Origin: Oligoflexales bacterium
GTDB lineage: Bacteria; Bdellovibrionota_B; Oligoflexia; Oligoflexales; JAGOVF01
Direction: 5' to 3'
Length of the DNA: 34,017 nt
Assembly (NCBI GenBank): GCA_018060885.1
Contig: JAGOVF010000022.1
Span: forward strand, 1-34,017
Shown: positions 1-8,001 of the stretch, one piece after another
Layout of the letters: each line of letters starts with the position of its first letter
How positions within the stretch are numbered: the stretch's first letter is position 1
The notes under the pieces: model-generated
What the model was told of the DNA's origin: nothing
What the model saw: only the letters and a program-made list of their open reading frames with translations
The model's database searches: none
Position numbers and translations under genes: made by a program

Positions 1-107
1 CCTCTGTTGTATGGGGTATGCCAGGGTCAGTCCACGCAGTAAGCGCCTATGATGCCGAAGGAAGTCTCGCGGAATGCGCAAGAATTTTCAAACAAATGGT
101 GTCGTGA
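1..107 (+). CDS. cheB: Chemotaxis protein-glutamate methylesterase CheB, C-terminal tail (partial)
   Basis: Reading from base 3, an open frame runs from the window edge to a TGA at 105-107 and encodes about 34 residues beginning SVVWGMPGSVHAVSAYDAEG. The VVWGMP motif followed by a small-residue stretch is the conserved end of the CheB methylesterase domain, which deamidates and demethylates chemoreceptors. The piece is too short to show the receiver or catalytic triad, and the last residues are less conserved. Its position just upstream of a receiver gene and cheR, on the same strand, fits a chemotaxis operon. The rest of the gene lies outside the window. Identification rests on one motif plus context. 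Confidence 0.75.
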   Translation, partial: SVVWGMPGSVHAVSAYDAEGSLAECARIFKQMVS

Positions 108-135
108 TTTAATAAAATAAGTGCGAGTATCTGAG

Positions 136-1038
136 ATGGCGAAGTTGTTTGGTGAATTTCTAATTGAAAAAAACTTGGTCTCGGTGGAGCAAGTTCTTCT
201 TGCCGTGATCACCCAGCTGCGTTCAGTACCTTCGACAGCCGAAGTTATTTACGATCACGCCTTACTTCCAGCGCATGACCAACACCGTATTCTAGTTCAC
301 CAACAATATTCTGGGTCAGACTTTCGTAGCAGCGCTACTTCTCTCGGACTTTGGCCAAGAGAGCTCGCACAAAAAGTATCGGAACTCGTTCAAGTGAAGC
401 GCCGACCTCTCGGAGAAGTTCTCGTCGAACTTGGATACTTATCATTGAACACCTTGACGCAAGCTCTCGATTCATACATAGAAGCTTCAACAACTTCGCT
501 TCCACCGCTGCTAGAAACAGCAAAATCAAAATCACCAAATAATTCTTCGCAACAAACAAGAATTGTAGAACAAAATCTCGATCCAGTACTGATCAAAGAA
601 TTTATCGAAAACTACAAAACCATGATTAATCCCGCACTCAATACCACAGTGCAGAAATTAGAAGATCCTAGCATCAAACATGAAGAGTTGATTTCACTTT
701 TGCGCAGCACTTTATCTCATTTTGCAGCGCTGCGCGCAGCTTCTACTTTTTTAGTTGCATCTCGCACTGAAAGTCTTGCAAGCGAGCTTATGACCACATT
801 CACAAATATTCTAAATTGCGCTGACAGCAAACTCTGCTCCATATTCGACCTTCGAGTTCTACAAGATATTTTAAAGATTGCCATACATGTATTTGATGCT
901 ATTTGCGTACTAATGGAAGAGTTCAACTGTGAAGATGGAATCGATGGAGATCCTAATATTATCGATCTAACACAACGCCTGAAAAAATCTCAAGAACATA
1001 TTCAGGCTCAATTTAACAAGAATAAGCAAGTCGTGTGA
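136..1038 (+). CDS. Chemotaxis-operon protein with two GspE/MshE-N-like repeats and a helical C-terminal half
   Basis: 300 aa from ATG 136. An in-frame GTG at 121 is possible, but neither start has a clear ribosome binding site; ATG 136 puts the first conserved motif right at the N-terminus, as is usual for this fold. Residues 4-24 (FGEFLIEKNLVSVEQVL) and 91-111 (LGEVLVELGYLSLNTLTQAL) are two copies of the same motif, which resembles the N-terminal domain of GspE/PilB/MshE ATPases, a fold that in MshE binds cyclic-di-GMP. Residues 120-148 are a low-complexity linker. Residues 150-290 are predicted helical; 183-227 loosely resemble an Hpt bundle (H195), but the usual HTxKGS core is absent. There is no signal peptide or membrane segment. 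It sits 28 bases after cheB and 12 bases before the receiver gene, so it probably acts with the chemotaxis proteins. Function unknown. Confidence 0.85.
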   Translation: MAKLFGEFLIEKNLVSVEQVLLAVITQLRSVPSTAEVIYDHALLPAHDQHRILVHQQYSGSDFRSSATSLGLWPRELAQKVSELVQVKRRPLGEVLVELGYLSLNTLTQALDSYIEASTTSLPPLLETAKSKSPNNSSQQTRIVEQNLDPVLIKEFIENYKTMINPALNTTVQKLEDPSIKHEELISLLRSTLSHFAALRAASTFLVASRTESLASELMTTFTNILNCADSKLCSIFDLRVLQDILKIAIHVFDAICVLMEEFNCEDGIDGDPNIIDLTQRLKKSQEHIQAQFNKNKQVV

Positions 1039-1050
1039 AAGGCAAAGAAA

Positions 1051-1422
1051 ATGAATATTGTGATCGTTGATGACTCGAAAGCAGTGCACGCTTTTCTTGA
1101 AGAGATTTTTTCAGAGGTCTGTGAATCGCTTGTCCATTGTTATAATGGGCAAGAGGCTATAAATACCTTAACGAAGGGAAGTCATGGGGTCGATTTGGTT
1201 CTACTTGACTGGGAAATGCCCGTTCTTTCTGGCATCGAAGCATTGCCAAAACTGCGTGCCCTGCGAGCTGATTTACCAATTATGATGATGACTTCTAAAA
1301 ATGCTATGGCAGATATCATCATGGCATTAGAAAATGGAGCACAGGACTATATTATAAAGCCATTTACCAAAGACATTCTCATGAGTAAAATTGAGCAGGT
1401 TCTCGATCGGAAGGTCGCTTAG
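1051..1422 (+). CDS. cheY: CheY-like single-domain response regulator
   Basis: 123 aa, a complete receiver domain with no output domain. The acidic pair D7/D8, phospho-acceptor D53 (LLDWEMP), T81 and K103 (IIKPF) are all present, so it should be phosphorylatable. An AAGG ribosome binding site lies 8 bases before the ATG. It follows the linker gene by 12 bases, and its 3' end contains the ribosome binding site of cheR, so the two are translationally close. In this operon it would receive phosphate from CheA (not in the window) or from the Hpt protein downstream, and signal to the flagellar motor or another motility machine. A stand-alone receiver cannot be assigned a target from sequence alone, so the cheY name is by context. 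Confidence 0.85.
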   Translation: MNIVIVDDSKAVHAFLEEIFSEVCESLVHCYNGQEAINTLTKGSHGVDLVLLDWEMPVLSGIEALPKLRALRADLPIMMMTSKNAMADIIMALENGAQDYIIKPFTKDILMSKIEQVLDRKVA

Positions 1423-1423
1423 T

Positions 1424-2278
1424 ATGACAATTATTGCTCCAGAAATTACTAAACATTTTGCTGATCTCATAGAAAGAGAGACTGGCATTCTTTACAACTC
1501 TATCAATTCGCATCTACTCGAAAATAGACTGCGTGACCTAGCTAAAACAATGGGATTTACTGATGTGCAAACGTTTTGGAATGAGGTCAAACAACGCGGA
1601 TTAAGAGCCAATGAACGAGAGATGGTTCTCGACTTAGCCACTAACAATGAGACGTCTTTCTTTCGCGACAACGAAGTTTTTGATTTTTTTAAAAATGAAT
1701 TTATTCTTAAAAATACAAAACCTGAATTTCCAATTAAAATTTGGTCGGCGGCATGCAGCACAGGTCAAGAGCCTTATTCACTAGCTATGATTTTTGCACA
1801 ATTAAAAGAAACAGGCACTGCTAGAAACTACGAAATTCTCGCCTCTGACTTTAGCGAGCGTGTCTTGAAACAAGCGCAGTCGGGAATTTACTCACAGTTA
1901 GAAGTTCAGCGTGGCTTGCCAGCAAATTTGCTGGTGCGCTATTTTGAACAGCTGACTTCTGAAAACTCTCAGCTACCTAAATTTAAAATTAAACCAGATC
2001 TTAGCCGCAATATAAGCTTCAAACGCGTCAACTTGCTCGAGCCTTGGCTACACAAAGGTCCCTTTGATATTATTTTTTGTCGCAACGTCTTGATCTACCA
2101 AGATGTCAACAACAAACGTCAAGTCATAAGTAAACTTGCAAGTATTTTAGCCCCCGGTGGCTACTTAGTCCTCGGTGGCGCAGAAAGCTTACTTGGACTC
2201 TCTAATGATTTTGAAATGCAAATTTTTGGCAAAGCCTGTGTTTATAGGCTGAAGCCATCTCTTAAAGCGACTGCATAA
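1424..2278 (+). CDS. cheR: Chemotaxis protein methyltransferase CheR
   Basis: 284 aa. The enzyme transfers methyl groups from S-adenosylmethionine to glutamates of chemoreceptors and so sets adaptation together with CheB. The start at ATG 1424 is supported by GGAAGG at 1409-1414, nine bases upstream, inside the end of the receiver gene; a longer TTG-initiated frame from 1391 would overlap that gene. Residues 1-70 are the helical CheR N-terminal domain. NETSFFRD (75-82) precedes the methyltransferase domain. ACSTGQEPYS (110-119) is the SAM-binding loop, CRNVLIY (219-225) the conserved strand motif, and GGAES (251-255) is near the end. Length is normal and there is no fused TPR. It is one base past the receiver gene's stop. 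Confidence 0.96.
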   Translation: MTIIAPEITKHFADLIERETGILYNSINSHLLENRLRDLAKTMGFTDVQTFWNEVKQRGLRANEREMVLDLATNNETSFFRDNEVFDFFKNEFILKNTKPEFPIKIWSAACSTGQEPYSLAMIFAQLKETGTARNYEILASDFSERVLKQAQSGIYSQLEVQRGLPANLLVRYFEQLTSENSQLPKFKIKPDLSRNISFKRVNLLEPWLHKGPFDIIFCRNVLIYQDVNNKRQVISKLASILAPGGYLVLGGAESLLGLSNDFEMQIFGKACVYRLKPSLKATA

Positions 2279-2315
2279 CAATAAGCAGTTCAAGAGAAAG
2301 AAAGCGAGATACCGA

Positions 2316-3395
2316 ATGAATGAAGAATCGTTTGCATTAGAATTACAAAACACTTTTCTAGCTGAAGCACAAGAAATGCTGGAGGAAACTGAAACTGCAT
2401 TTATGCAAATTGAGGCGGACCCCGACGATGCTGGTAAAATCGATAAAATTTTCCGCCTTGTTCATACTTTAAAAGGTTCTGCTCATGTTGCAGGATTCAC
2501 CGAACTCGGCAGTTTTGCCCATACCTTTGAAACTCTATTGAGTTCTCTGCGCGAAAGAAAAATAAGAGTGAACACAGCAGTTGTTGATGTCTTGCTTGCT
2601 GGCAATGACTGCCTTAAACAATTCGTAAATGCACTTAAGCAGGACAAATCTGCTATGCTCGATACCACAGACATTGAAAGGAGCATTAAGGCCTGTCTTC
2701 CAGATGCTAACCTGCAATTGCACGATCAGAAAGACCCTCGGAGTGAAAAACTTGAACTGCCGGAACTAATAGCTACAGAAACCGATTTTACGGACACAGA
2801 GTACACACCTCCACATATAAACATCGTCGCAAATAAAATAGAAACACCAGTATTTCTAATATGTGATGACGAACCAAATATTTTGTCCCTTCTCGAAGAC
2901 TACTTGATGGAAGGTGGCTACAAAGTTGTGTCCGCTGATAGCGCTATTAAGGCTCTAGATATTTTTCGTAGTCAGCATATCGATGTGATTTTCACCGACT
3001 TAAAAATGCCAGACATGAACGGCCTCGAATTTGTCACGGCAGTGCGCGCAATCAATGAATTAGTTCCTATTGCAATTGTGTCGGGAAATTCTTCACGCGA
3101 GCACTTTAAGGAATACATTAGACTCGGCGTTGATGCATTTATTGAGAAACCCTTCGAACCGAATGATATACTTAGTGCGGCAAACCGAGCGATTCGTGAA
3201 AGACAGCTGCGCGAAGCTGTGCTCTCCCTTTCACGCTTAAGCTTTAGGGCTTATGTTTCTATAGAAAAAATTCTATCTTTAATTCCAAATGCAGACGCTA
3301 GCTCTGATGAAAAAAGTAGACTTGATAATTTTATGCAAGAAATTCGCTTAGCAACGAACAATCTTTTGGCATCTGAAAAAGCCTTAAAACGTTAA
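2316..3395 (+). CDS. Hpt-receiver signalling protein of the chemotaxis operon
   Basis: 359 aa. Residues 1-125 are an Hpt phosphotransfer domain with the phospho-accepting histidine H50 in HTLKGSAHVAGF. Residues 130-175 are a variable linker. Residues 177-300 are a receiver domain with D184/D185, D228 (FTDLKMPDMNG), S256 and K278 (IEKPF). The last ~60 residues look helical and match no family I recognise. There is no kinase dimerisation or ATPase domain, so it is not CheA; it resembles an isolated P1 domain joined to a receiver. It follows cheR by 37 bases and ends the operon, 16 bases from a converging gene. It could be a phosphate sink or relay between the operon's receivers and a kinase elsewhere; this role is inference. 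Confidence 0.9.
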   Translation: MNEESFALELQNTFLAEAQEMLEETETAFMQIEADPDDAGKIDKIFRLVHTLKGSAHVAGFTELGSFAHTFETLLSSLRERKIRVNTAVVDVLLAGNDCLKQFVNALKQDKSAMLDTTDIERSIKACLPDANLQLHDQKDPRSEKLELPELIATETDFTDTEYTPPHINIVANKIETPVFLICDDEPNILSLLEDYLMEGGYKVVSADSAIKALDIFRSQHIDVIFTDLKMPDMNGLEFVTAVRAINELVPIAIVSGNSSREHFKEYIRLGVDAFIEKPFEPNDILSAANRAIRERQLREAVLSLSRLSFRAYVSIEKILSLIPNADASSDEKSRLDNFMQEIRLATNNLLASEKALKR

Positions 3396-3411
3396 ATATT
3401 GATATAGAATT

Positions 3412-3771
3412 TTAGCTTGATTTTTTTAACTTTTTTTGCACCGCTAGAGTCTTCAAAAATATTTCCATTTCTTCGAAATCAAATGGTTTTGTAAAAATAC
3501 GCAAAAATTCTTGCCGGGGATTGATATGCAAATCTCCAGATACAAGAACTTTTGGTATATTTGAATCCAAATCTTTTGCAATCTTGTCACCATTAGTATT
3601 TGGAAAACGATAGTCAACTATTATTAAATCGAATTCTTGGTTTTTAAACTCATCCAAAAACATTTGCGGGTCGCAAAAATATTTAATGAAAATTTCACTG
3701 GACGAGAAATTATCTACAAACATTTTGCACATATCTATTTCGTCATCGACATAAGCGACTTTAAACAACAT
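3412..3771 (-). CDS. Single-domain response regulator paired with the upstream histidine kinase
   Basis: 119 aa from the ATG at 3771. This start has a strong GAGGAGG six bases upstream and begins MLFKVAYVDDE, as receivers usually do; the reading frame extends 12 codons further up but only inside the kinase gene. D9/D10, D53 (IIVDYRFP), S78 and K95 (FTKPF) give a complete phosphorylation site. There is no output domain. The start overlaps the last 11 bases of the kinase gene, a classic translationally coupled pair, so it is most likely the kinase's direct partner. Output must pass through protein contact. The stop faces the chemotaxis operon's last gene across 16 bases. Confidence 0.92.
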   Translation of the reverse strand: MLFKVAYVDDEIDMCKMFVDNFSSSEIFIKYFCDPQMFLDEFKNQEFDLIIVDYRFPNTNGDKIAKDLDSNIPKVLVSGDLHINPRQEFLRIFTKPFDFEEMEIFLKTLAVQKKLKKSS

Positions 3772-6349
3772 TCTTTGCCTCCTCGAACTTCTGAAAGTGA
3801 ATGACAAAACACGTTGTTGCTAAGTCTGTTCGAATGCTAATCTTTGCATTATGTTCATCTAATATACCTTTAACTATGGCCAAACCAAGCCCCGTACCCT
3901 CCCCGACTGGCTTAGTTGTATAGAAAGGTTGAAAAAGCTTTTCTCTATATTCACTCTTTATCAATGCTCCTGAATCTCTCACTTCTAAAACTGTTTGCTT
4001 ATCTTCTTCATAGACTCGAATTTTAATCCACCGATCTGACAAGTCTTTAACAGCATCTATTGAATTATTAATTAAGTTTACTAGCACCTGCTCGATCTCA
4101 ATTTCATTACAAAACAACTGCTTTTTTGAATCCGCATCCAGCTCTAAAGAAACATTATGACGACGAGACTTTGCATTTGTAAGAATAAGCGCTTCTTTAA
4201 CAATATCACCAATTGAATGCATTTTCATTTCAGTGCTTTCAGCCGTTCGCGAATACTTTCGCAGCCCTGAAACTATTTTACCTATACGCTCTACCGACTT
4301 GTTGACTGTTTGAATTCGTTCTTCGAATTCTTCAGGTATAGAAATGAATTTCGGCAAAGCTCGAACTGTACCCGCGATAATTGTTAAAGGATTATTGATC
4401 TCATGGGCAATTCCCGCTGACATCTCGCCAAGTGAAGCAAGCTTAGATGCTTGGACAAACTTTGCTCTTTCGATCTCAAGTTCTGCCTTAATGCGCACAT
4501 CATCGGTAATATCTTCAGAAATTCCAATCAACAGCTCTGGCTTGCCGTCTTCATCAAAAGTTGGAACTTTAATCGTCGAAAGTAGTCTTTGGCCCCTAGG
4601 AGTATCAATAGTGTGGCAATCAATATTTAGAATTTCTTTTTTTTCAAATGCTGCCATATCGTCAGAATTATATGCTTCTGCTTGTTCCTTTGAAAAGATA
4701 TCAAAGTCTGTTTTACCTATAATATCAGCATTTGTAATTTCCAGAAGTTTCTCGCTAGCTCGGTTAATCATCTCATAGCGTAATTCATTACGAAAGTTCT
4801 TTACAAAAATTATCGATGGAATGTTTCCCAAGACATTGTCTAAAAGATTTTGCCTTGCTTTCAATTCTGACTGTTCCCTTTTAATAGCTTGTTCAGCTCT
4901 AACCATATCCGTAACATCTTGCGAGGTGCCTCTAACCTTGATGACTTGACCCAAATGATTGCTCTCGATCTCTGTTAATGTTTCTAGCCAAACGAGTCGT
5001 CCGGTTTTGCTTATAATTCGAAAACGCAATTTACATGGCTTTCCGAATTGAAAACACTCGCCGATTTGATCTTGCCAAAGTGTACGATCTTCCGGATGTA
5101 CAAATTCAAGGTGTTGTTTAAGATTTGGCGCTGGCTTGGTAAGGTCTTCATTGTGCAATTCAAACATTTGCCTAGACCAAAACGCTGAACCTCCATCTCG
5201 GCCATAAGACCAACTACCGATTTTCGCTACGCGCTGAGCTTCAGCAAGCTGCTGCGAAACCTCTCTCTCTTTAGTCACATCAAAACGAATAGCCAAATAC
5301 CTTTCAATTTTACCTTCTTGATTTTTGAGAGGTGTAATAACTGTTTGAACAAAATAGATAGCACCGCTTTTGCTGCGATTTTGTATTTCTCCTGTCCAAA
5401 CATTGCCGGCTCGAATCGTTCGCCATAAATCGACAAAAAACTCACTAGTATGCTGACCAGAATTGATTAGTCGATGATTTTGACCAAGCAGCTCACTTTC
5501 CGAATATCCACTAATCCTGCAGAAATTTTCGTTAACTTGGGTAATCTTACCAGTGGTATCTGTAATTGCAACTATCGCACTCGCATTCAACGCTTGGATG
5601 ATCTGATCGTTCAATACTTTTTCTCTAACTAAAGCCGCATTCATTGCCGCTAAACTAGAAACTCTAATTTTTTCCAATTGTTCAAATAGCCAAAAAAGAC
5701 CTGCAATTGTGCCCAAACCACTGATATTTATAAAGAGTGGTGTCAAGGAATTTAGCGGAACTGAATGAACTAATAATTGATAAATTTCTGAAAATGCTAA
5801 TACGAGACCTAAACTAAGAGCACTAAGTATCACTGCAATTTTTCCAGCCAAAAGTCCCGCAATCAAAACAACCAAAGGAGCAAAAATAATAATTTCTGAC
5901 TTCGTATCGCCGCTTGCAAAAATTGCCGCACTATAGCTAATAAGTGAAATAACAATGTGAATACTAAACGCAGATTTTAAGTTTTTGCGGTGCAAATAAA
6001 TGGCATAGTTAACTGCAGATCCTGTTGCAACAACTATTGCGCAAACAAGTAATGTGGGCTGCTGAAAAGAATTTAGAAAATAGGAAATTATCACTATGAG
6101 CAAAGGTAACAATATTGCAGCTAAAGCACAAAAGTGAAAAATCTTAACACGAATATTCAACAAACTTTGTGTTTTTGTATAAGTTTGAGATTGTAATGAT
6201 GCTGCCAGCTCATTGATTTGATCAACTATCAAACTCAACTCGCCTGCATTCCCTGAATTTGGCAATCGAACTGTGAAGTCTCCAAGTCGGATCCTTGTCA
6301 ATGCGTTCGCTATATTCGCTGCGGATTTAATACTTTTCTTTTCTGGCAT
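3761..6349 (-). CDS. Membrane histidine kinase with HAMP-like N-terminus, six membrane helices and three PAS domains
   Basis: 862 aa from ATG 6349; a TTG immediately before it is the other option, and no strong ribosome binding site is visible. Residues (numbered with that TTG as 1) 14-57 resemble a HAMP segment (LGDFTVRLP...GELSLIVDQINELA). About six hydrophobic helices follow between 72 and 224. PAS domains occupy roughly 250-362, 370-485 and 500-620. The HisKA motif holds the phospho-accepting H650 (GEMSAGIAHEINNPL). The ATPase has an N box (NLINNSIDAV), a DSG at 793-795 and GTGLGL at 819-824. This is an NtrB/PAS-type sensor kinase. With only short loops outside the membrane and three PAS domains inside, it probably senses a membrane or cytoplasmic signal. 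It is coupled to the receiver that overlaps its stop. The HAMP-like segment before rather than after the helices is unusual. Confidence 0.94.
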   Translation of the reverse strand: MPEKKSIKSAANIANALTRIRLGDFTVRLPNSGNAGELSLIVDQINELAASLQSQTYTKTQSLLNIRVKIFHFCALAAILLPLLIVIISYFLNSFQQPTLLVCAIVVATGSAVNYAIYLHRKNLKSAFSIHIVISLISYSAAIFASGDTKSEIIIFAPLVVLIAGLLAGKIAVILSALSLGLVLAFSEIYQLLVHSVPLNSLTPLFINISGLGTIAGLFWLFEQLEKIRVSSLAAMNAALVREKVLNDQIIQALNASAIVAITDTTGKITQVNENFCRISGYSESELLGQNHRLINSGQHTSEFFVDLWRTIRAGNVWTGEIQNRSKSGAIYFVQTVITPLKNQEGKIERYLAIRFDVTKEREVSQQLAEAQRVAKIGSWSYGRDGGSAFWSRQMFELHNEDLTKPAPNLKQHLEFVHPEDRTLWQDQIGECFQFGKPCKLRFRIISKTGRLVWLETLTEIESNHLGQVIKVRGTSQDVTDMVRAEQAIKREQSELKARQNLLDNVLGNIPSIIFVKNFRNELRYEMINRASEKLLEITNADIIGKTDFDIFSKEQAEAYNSDDMAAFEKKEILNIDCHTIDTPRGQRLLSTIKVPTFDEDGKPELLIGISEDITDDVRIKAELEIERAKFVQASKLASLGEMSAGIAHEINNPLTIIAGTVRALPKFISIPEEFEERIQTVNKSVERIGKIVSGLRKYSRTAESTEMKMHSIGDIVKEALILTNAKSRRHNVSLELDADSKKQLFCNEIEIEQVLVNLINNSIDAVKDLSDRWIKIRVYEEDKQTVLEVRDSGALIKSEYREKLFQPFYTTKPVGEGTGLGLAIVKGILDEHNAKISIRTDLATTCFVIHFQKFEEAKNVV

Positions 6350-6549
6350 CAATATGCTTTTAGCTCTGCGTTAGTTATTCAAGAACAGACTTTCAAATCA
6401 CAAAAATGATCTGTCACATTGACTATATCGACTTATTTTTTTGTTTTTGAATAGATGGAGTTGATGAATTGACAAAAACATAGCTTTTAAGAGAAATTAC
6501 ATAACGATACTATTCATTTTTAAGACCTGCATTGAGGAACTTTTAAACG

Positions 6550-6570
6550 AAAAGTCTATCATAGTCTTTT
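6550..6570 (-). terminator. Possible weak hairpin after the 6597-7130 lipoprotein gene
   Basis: An imperfect inverted repeat (AAAAG.CTAT C ATAG.CTTTT, one T-T mismatch) lies 27 bases past the stop of the lipoprotein gene. On the minus strand the stem's own 3' arm ends in four T and is soon followed by another T run. It is AT-rich and of low stability, so termination here is only a possibility. Confidence 0.25.
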
Positions 6571-6596
6571 AGCAACAGTAAGTCTGAGTGCGAAGG

Positions 6597-7130
6597 CTAA
6601 GCAGGAACATATTCATCAAAATTCCAACACAGAAAGGGCAATGGCTGATTTCGGGGACTCTCGTCGCATTTTAAGTCCGGGATAATAAATATCGGCATTA
6701 CTGGCAAAGCACTGAGGCTTTTTGCTATTGCACCTAACGCCGTACTAAGTGCCTTACCAGATAATTTTGACATTCCAGTAATTTTACTTTTCACATAATG
6801 CATTTGACTAACAAAATAGTGCGTGACAATTTGTCCATCTTTATCAAAGACCGCATAGAGTATACATTGGCCAACTACAAGTGTAGCAATAAAGCCCGCT
6901 GATCCTGAATAAATTTTAACATCAGTACTATTTAATGCTTCGAGTAGTGCGGTCGTAATTTTATGGTGATCTACCTTAGGAATAAGATCGTTACAGCGAT
7001 TTGTTGTTCCCATTAATTCAGAATCGTTTTGTGGCAAGTCGGCATTGAAATCTTGTCTTACTCCGCAACTCGTTAAAAGTCCCAAAAATAAGCCTAAAAA
7101 CACAAATTTCCGAAAATTCAATGGTTTCAT
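6597..7130 (-). CDS. Uncharacterised lipoprotein
   Basis: 177 aa. It begins with a lipoprotein signal peptide (basic MKPLNFRK, hydrophobic run, lipobox LLTSC), so the mature protein should be lipid-anchored in the envelope. An AGGA site lies eight bases before the ATG. The mature part has a central hydrophobic, glycine/alanine/valine-rich stretch around residues 78-92 (GSAGFIATLVVGQC) and another near 140-150, and four cysteines after the lipobox, some of which may form disulfides. No family is recognised. It lies ~100 bases beyond the end of the RNA methyltransferase gene, on the same strand, and ~250 bases before the kinase gene, so it may be monocistronic. Confidence 0.8.
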   Translation of the reverse strand: MKPLNFRKFVFLGLFLGLLTSCGVRQDFNADLPQNDSELMGTTNRCNDLIPKVDHHKITTALLEALNSTDVKIYSGSAGFIATLVVGQCILYAVFDKDGQIVTHYFVSQMHYVKSKITGMSKLSGKALSTALGAIAKSLSALPVMPIFIIPDLKCDESPRNQPLPFLCWNFDEYVPA

Positions 7131-7230
7131 AATTTATTCCTAAAAAAATAAATTTAAGTCTTTAAAGATGGAAGTTGGCTCATATCATATAGCTAAGCCA
7201 CTAATCAAGTACAAAAGTAAAAAATTTCGA

Positions 7231-7998
7231 TTATTTGCGTCGCTGTCGTGCTGCTTCAAACAAGATCACTGCTGCCGCAACCGCTGCATTGAGCGACTCA
7301 GTCGCTGCAGCCATAGGAATACTAATTGAAGCTTCCATTAATTTTCTCGCTTCTGCACTTGGGCCCCTCGCCTCATTACCGATAACCAGTGTTGAAGGCT
7401 GCGTCCAATCAATCTCAGTATAAATTTTGGCTTGATTTGCTTCCGCTATCCAAACCTTTGTTTTTTTAGTAATTTCAGCAATTTCTTGCCAATCTAACAG
7501 CATGATGGGAATACGCAAGTGTGCCCCCATCGCACTGCGCACTACTTTCGGATTGTATGCATCTACGCAGCCTGGGGCTAATATTAAGACATCGACGCCA
7601 GCTGCAGGAGCAGAACGTAGCATAGCTCCCAAATTTCCTGGATCTGTGACAGCATCTAATATTAGAAAAAAATTGGCAGATTCTTTTTTAAGCAAAGAAA
7701 TCATTTTTGCCTGCATTAAGATACCTGGAGGACTTTCTGTATCGCTGATACTGCGCATCACTTGATCTGAGACTAAATAACAAGGCGCTTTTATCTTCGC
7801 CAAAAGGTCTTTGTGGTCGACTGCACCTAACCATGTTTCCGTATAAAATACCTGGACTAATTTTTCGGGATATGACAGCCATTCCTTGAACCACGCAGTG
7901 CCTTCTGAAACAAAAGACTCCTCGCGACTGCGAAAGCGCCGATCTTGCTGCAAACGCCTAATATGCTTAATAAGTGGATTGCTTACGCTCGTAATCAT
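7231..7998 (-). CDS. SpoU/TrmH-family RNA 2'-O-ribose methyltransferase
   Basis: 255 aa. The family uses a trefoil-knot fold to methylate ribose 2'-OH groups of rRNA or tRNA with SAM. All three SPOUT motifs are present: DPGNLGAMLRSAPAAG (119-134), IGNEARG (206-212) and IPMAAATESLNAAVA (227-241). Residues 1-95 form the substrate-binding N-terminal domain (start MITSVSNPLIKHIRRLQ), as in TsnR/RlmB-like enzymes. Motif 1 has MLRSAPAAG where IIRTADAAG is commoner. The exact target base cannot be told from sequence. The ATG is only three bases past the stop of the upstream gene and has no own ribosome binding site, so it is probably coupled to it. Confidence 0.93.
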   Translation of the reverse strand: MITSVSNPLIKHIRRLQQDRRFRSREESFVSEGTAWFKEWLSYPEKLVQVFYTETWLGAVDHKDLLAKIKAPCYLVSDQVMRSISDTESPPGILMQAKMISLLKKESANFFLILDAVTDPGNLGAMLRSAPAAGVDVLILAPGCVDAYNPKVVRSAMGAHLRIPIMLLDWQEIAEITKKTKVWIAEANQAKIYTEIDWTQPSTLVIGNEARGPSAEARKLMEASISIPMAAATESLNAAVAAAVILFEAARQRRK

Positions 7999-8001
7999 CG
8001 T

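Noticed and set aside
1391..1423. A longer CheR start from TTG 1391
   Set aside because: It would overlap the receiver gene, and ATG 1424 has GGAAGG at proper distance and gives the normal CheR N-terminus.
4344..4778. A 144-codon frame on the plus strand
   Set aside because: It lies wholly inside the histidine kinase gene on the other strand, is serine/isoleucine-rich and has no family features; it is a frame shadow.
7176..7200. TGGCT/AGCCA inverted pair after the RNA methyltransferase gene
   Set aside because: Five-base arms with an interrupted middle and no T run on the minus strand; not a convincing terminator.
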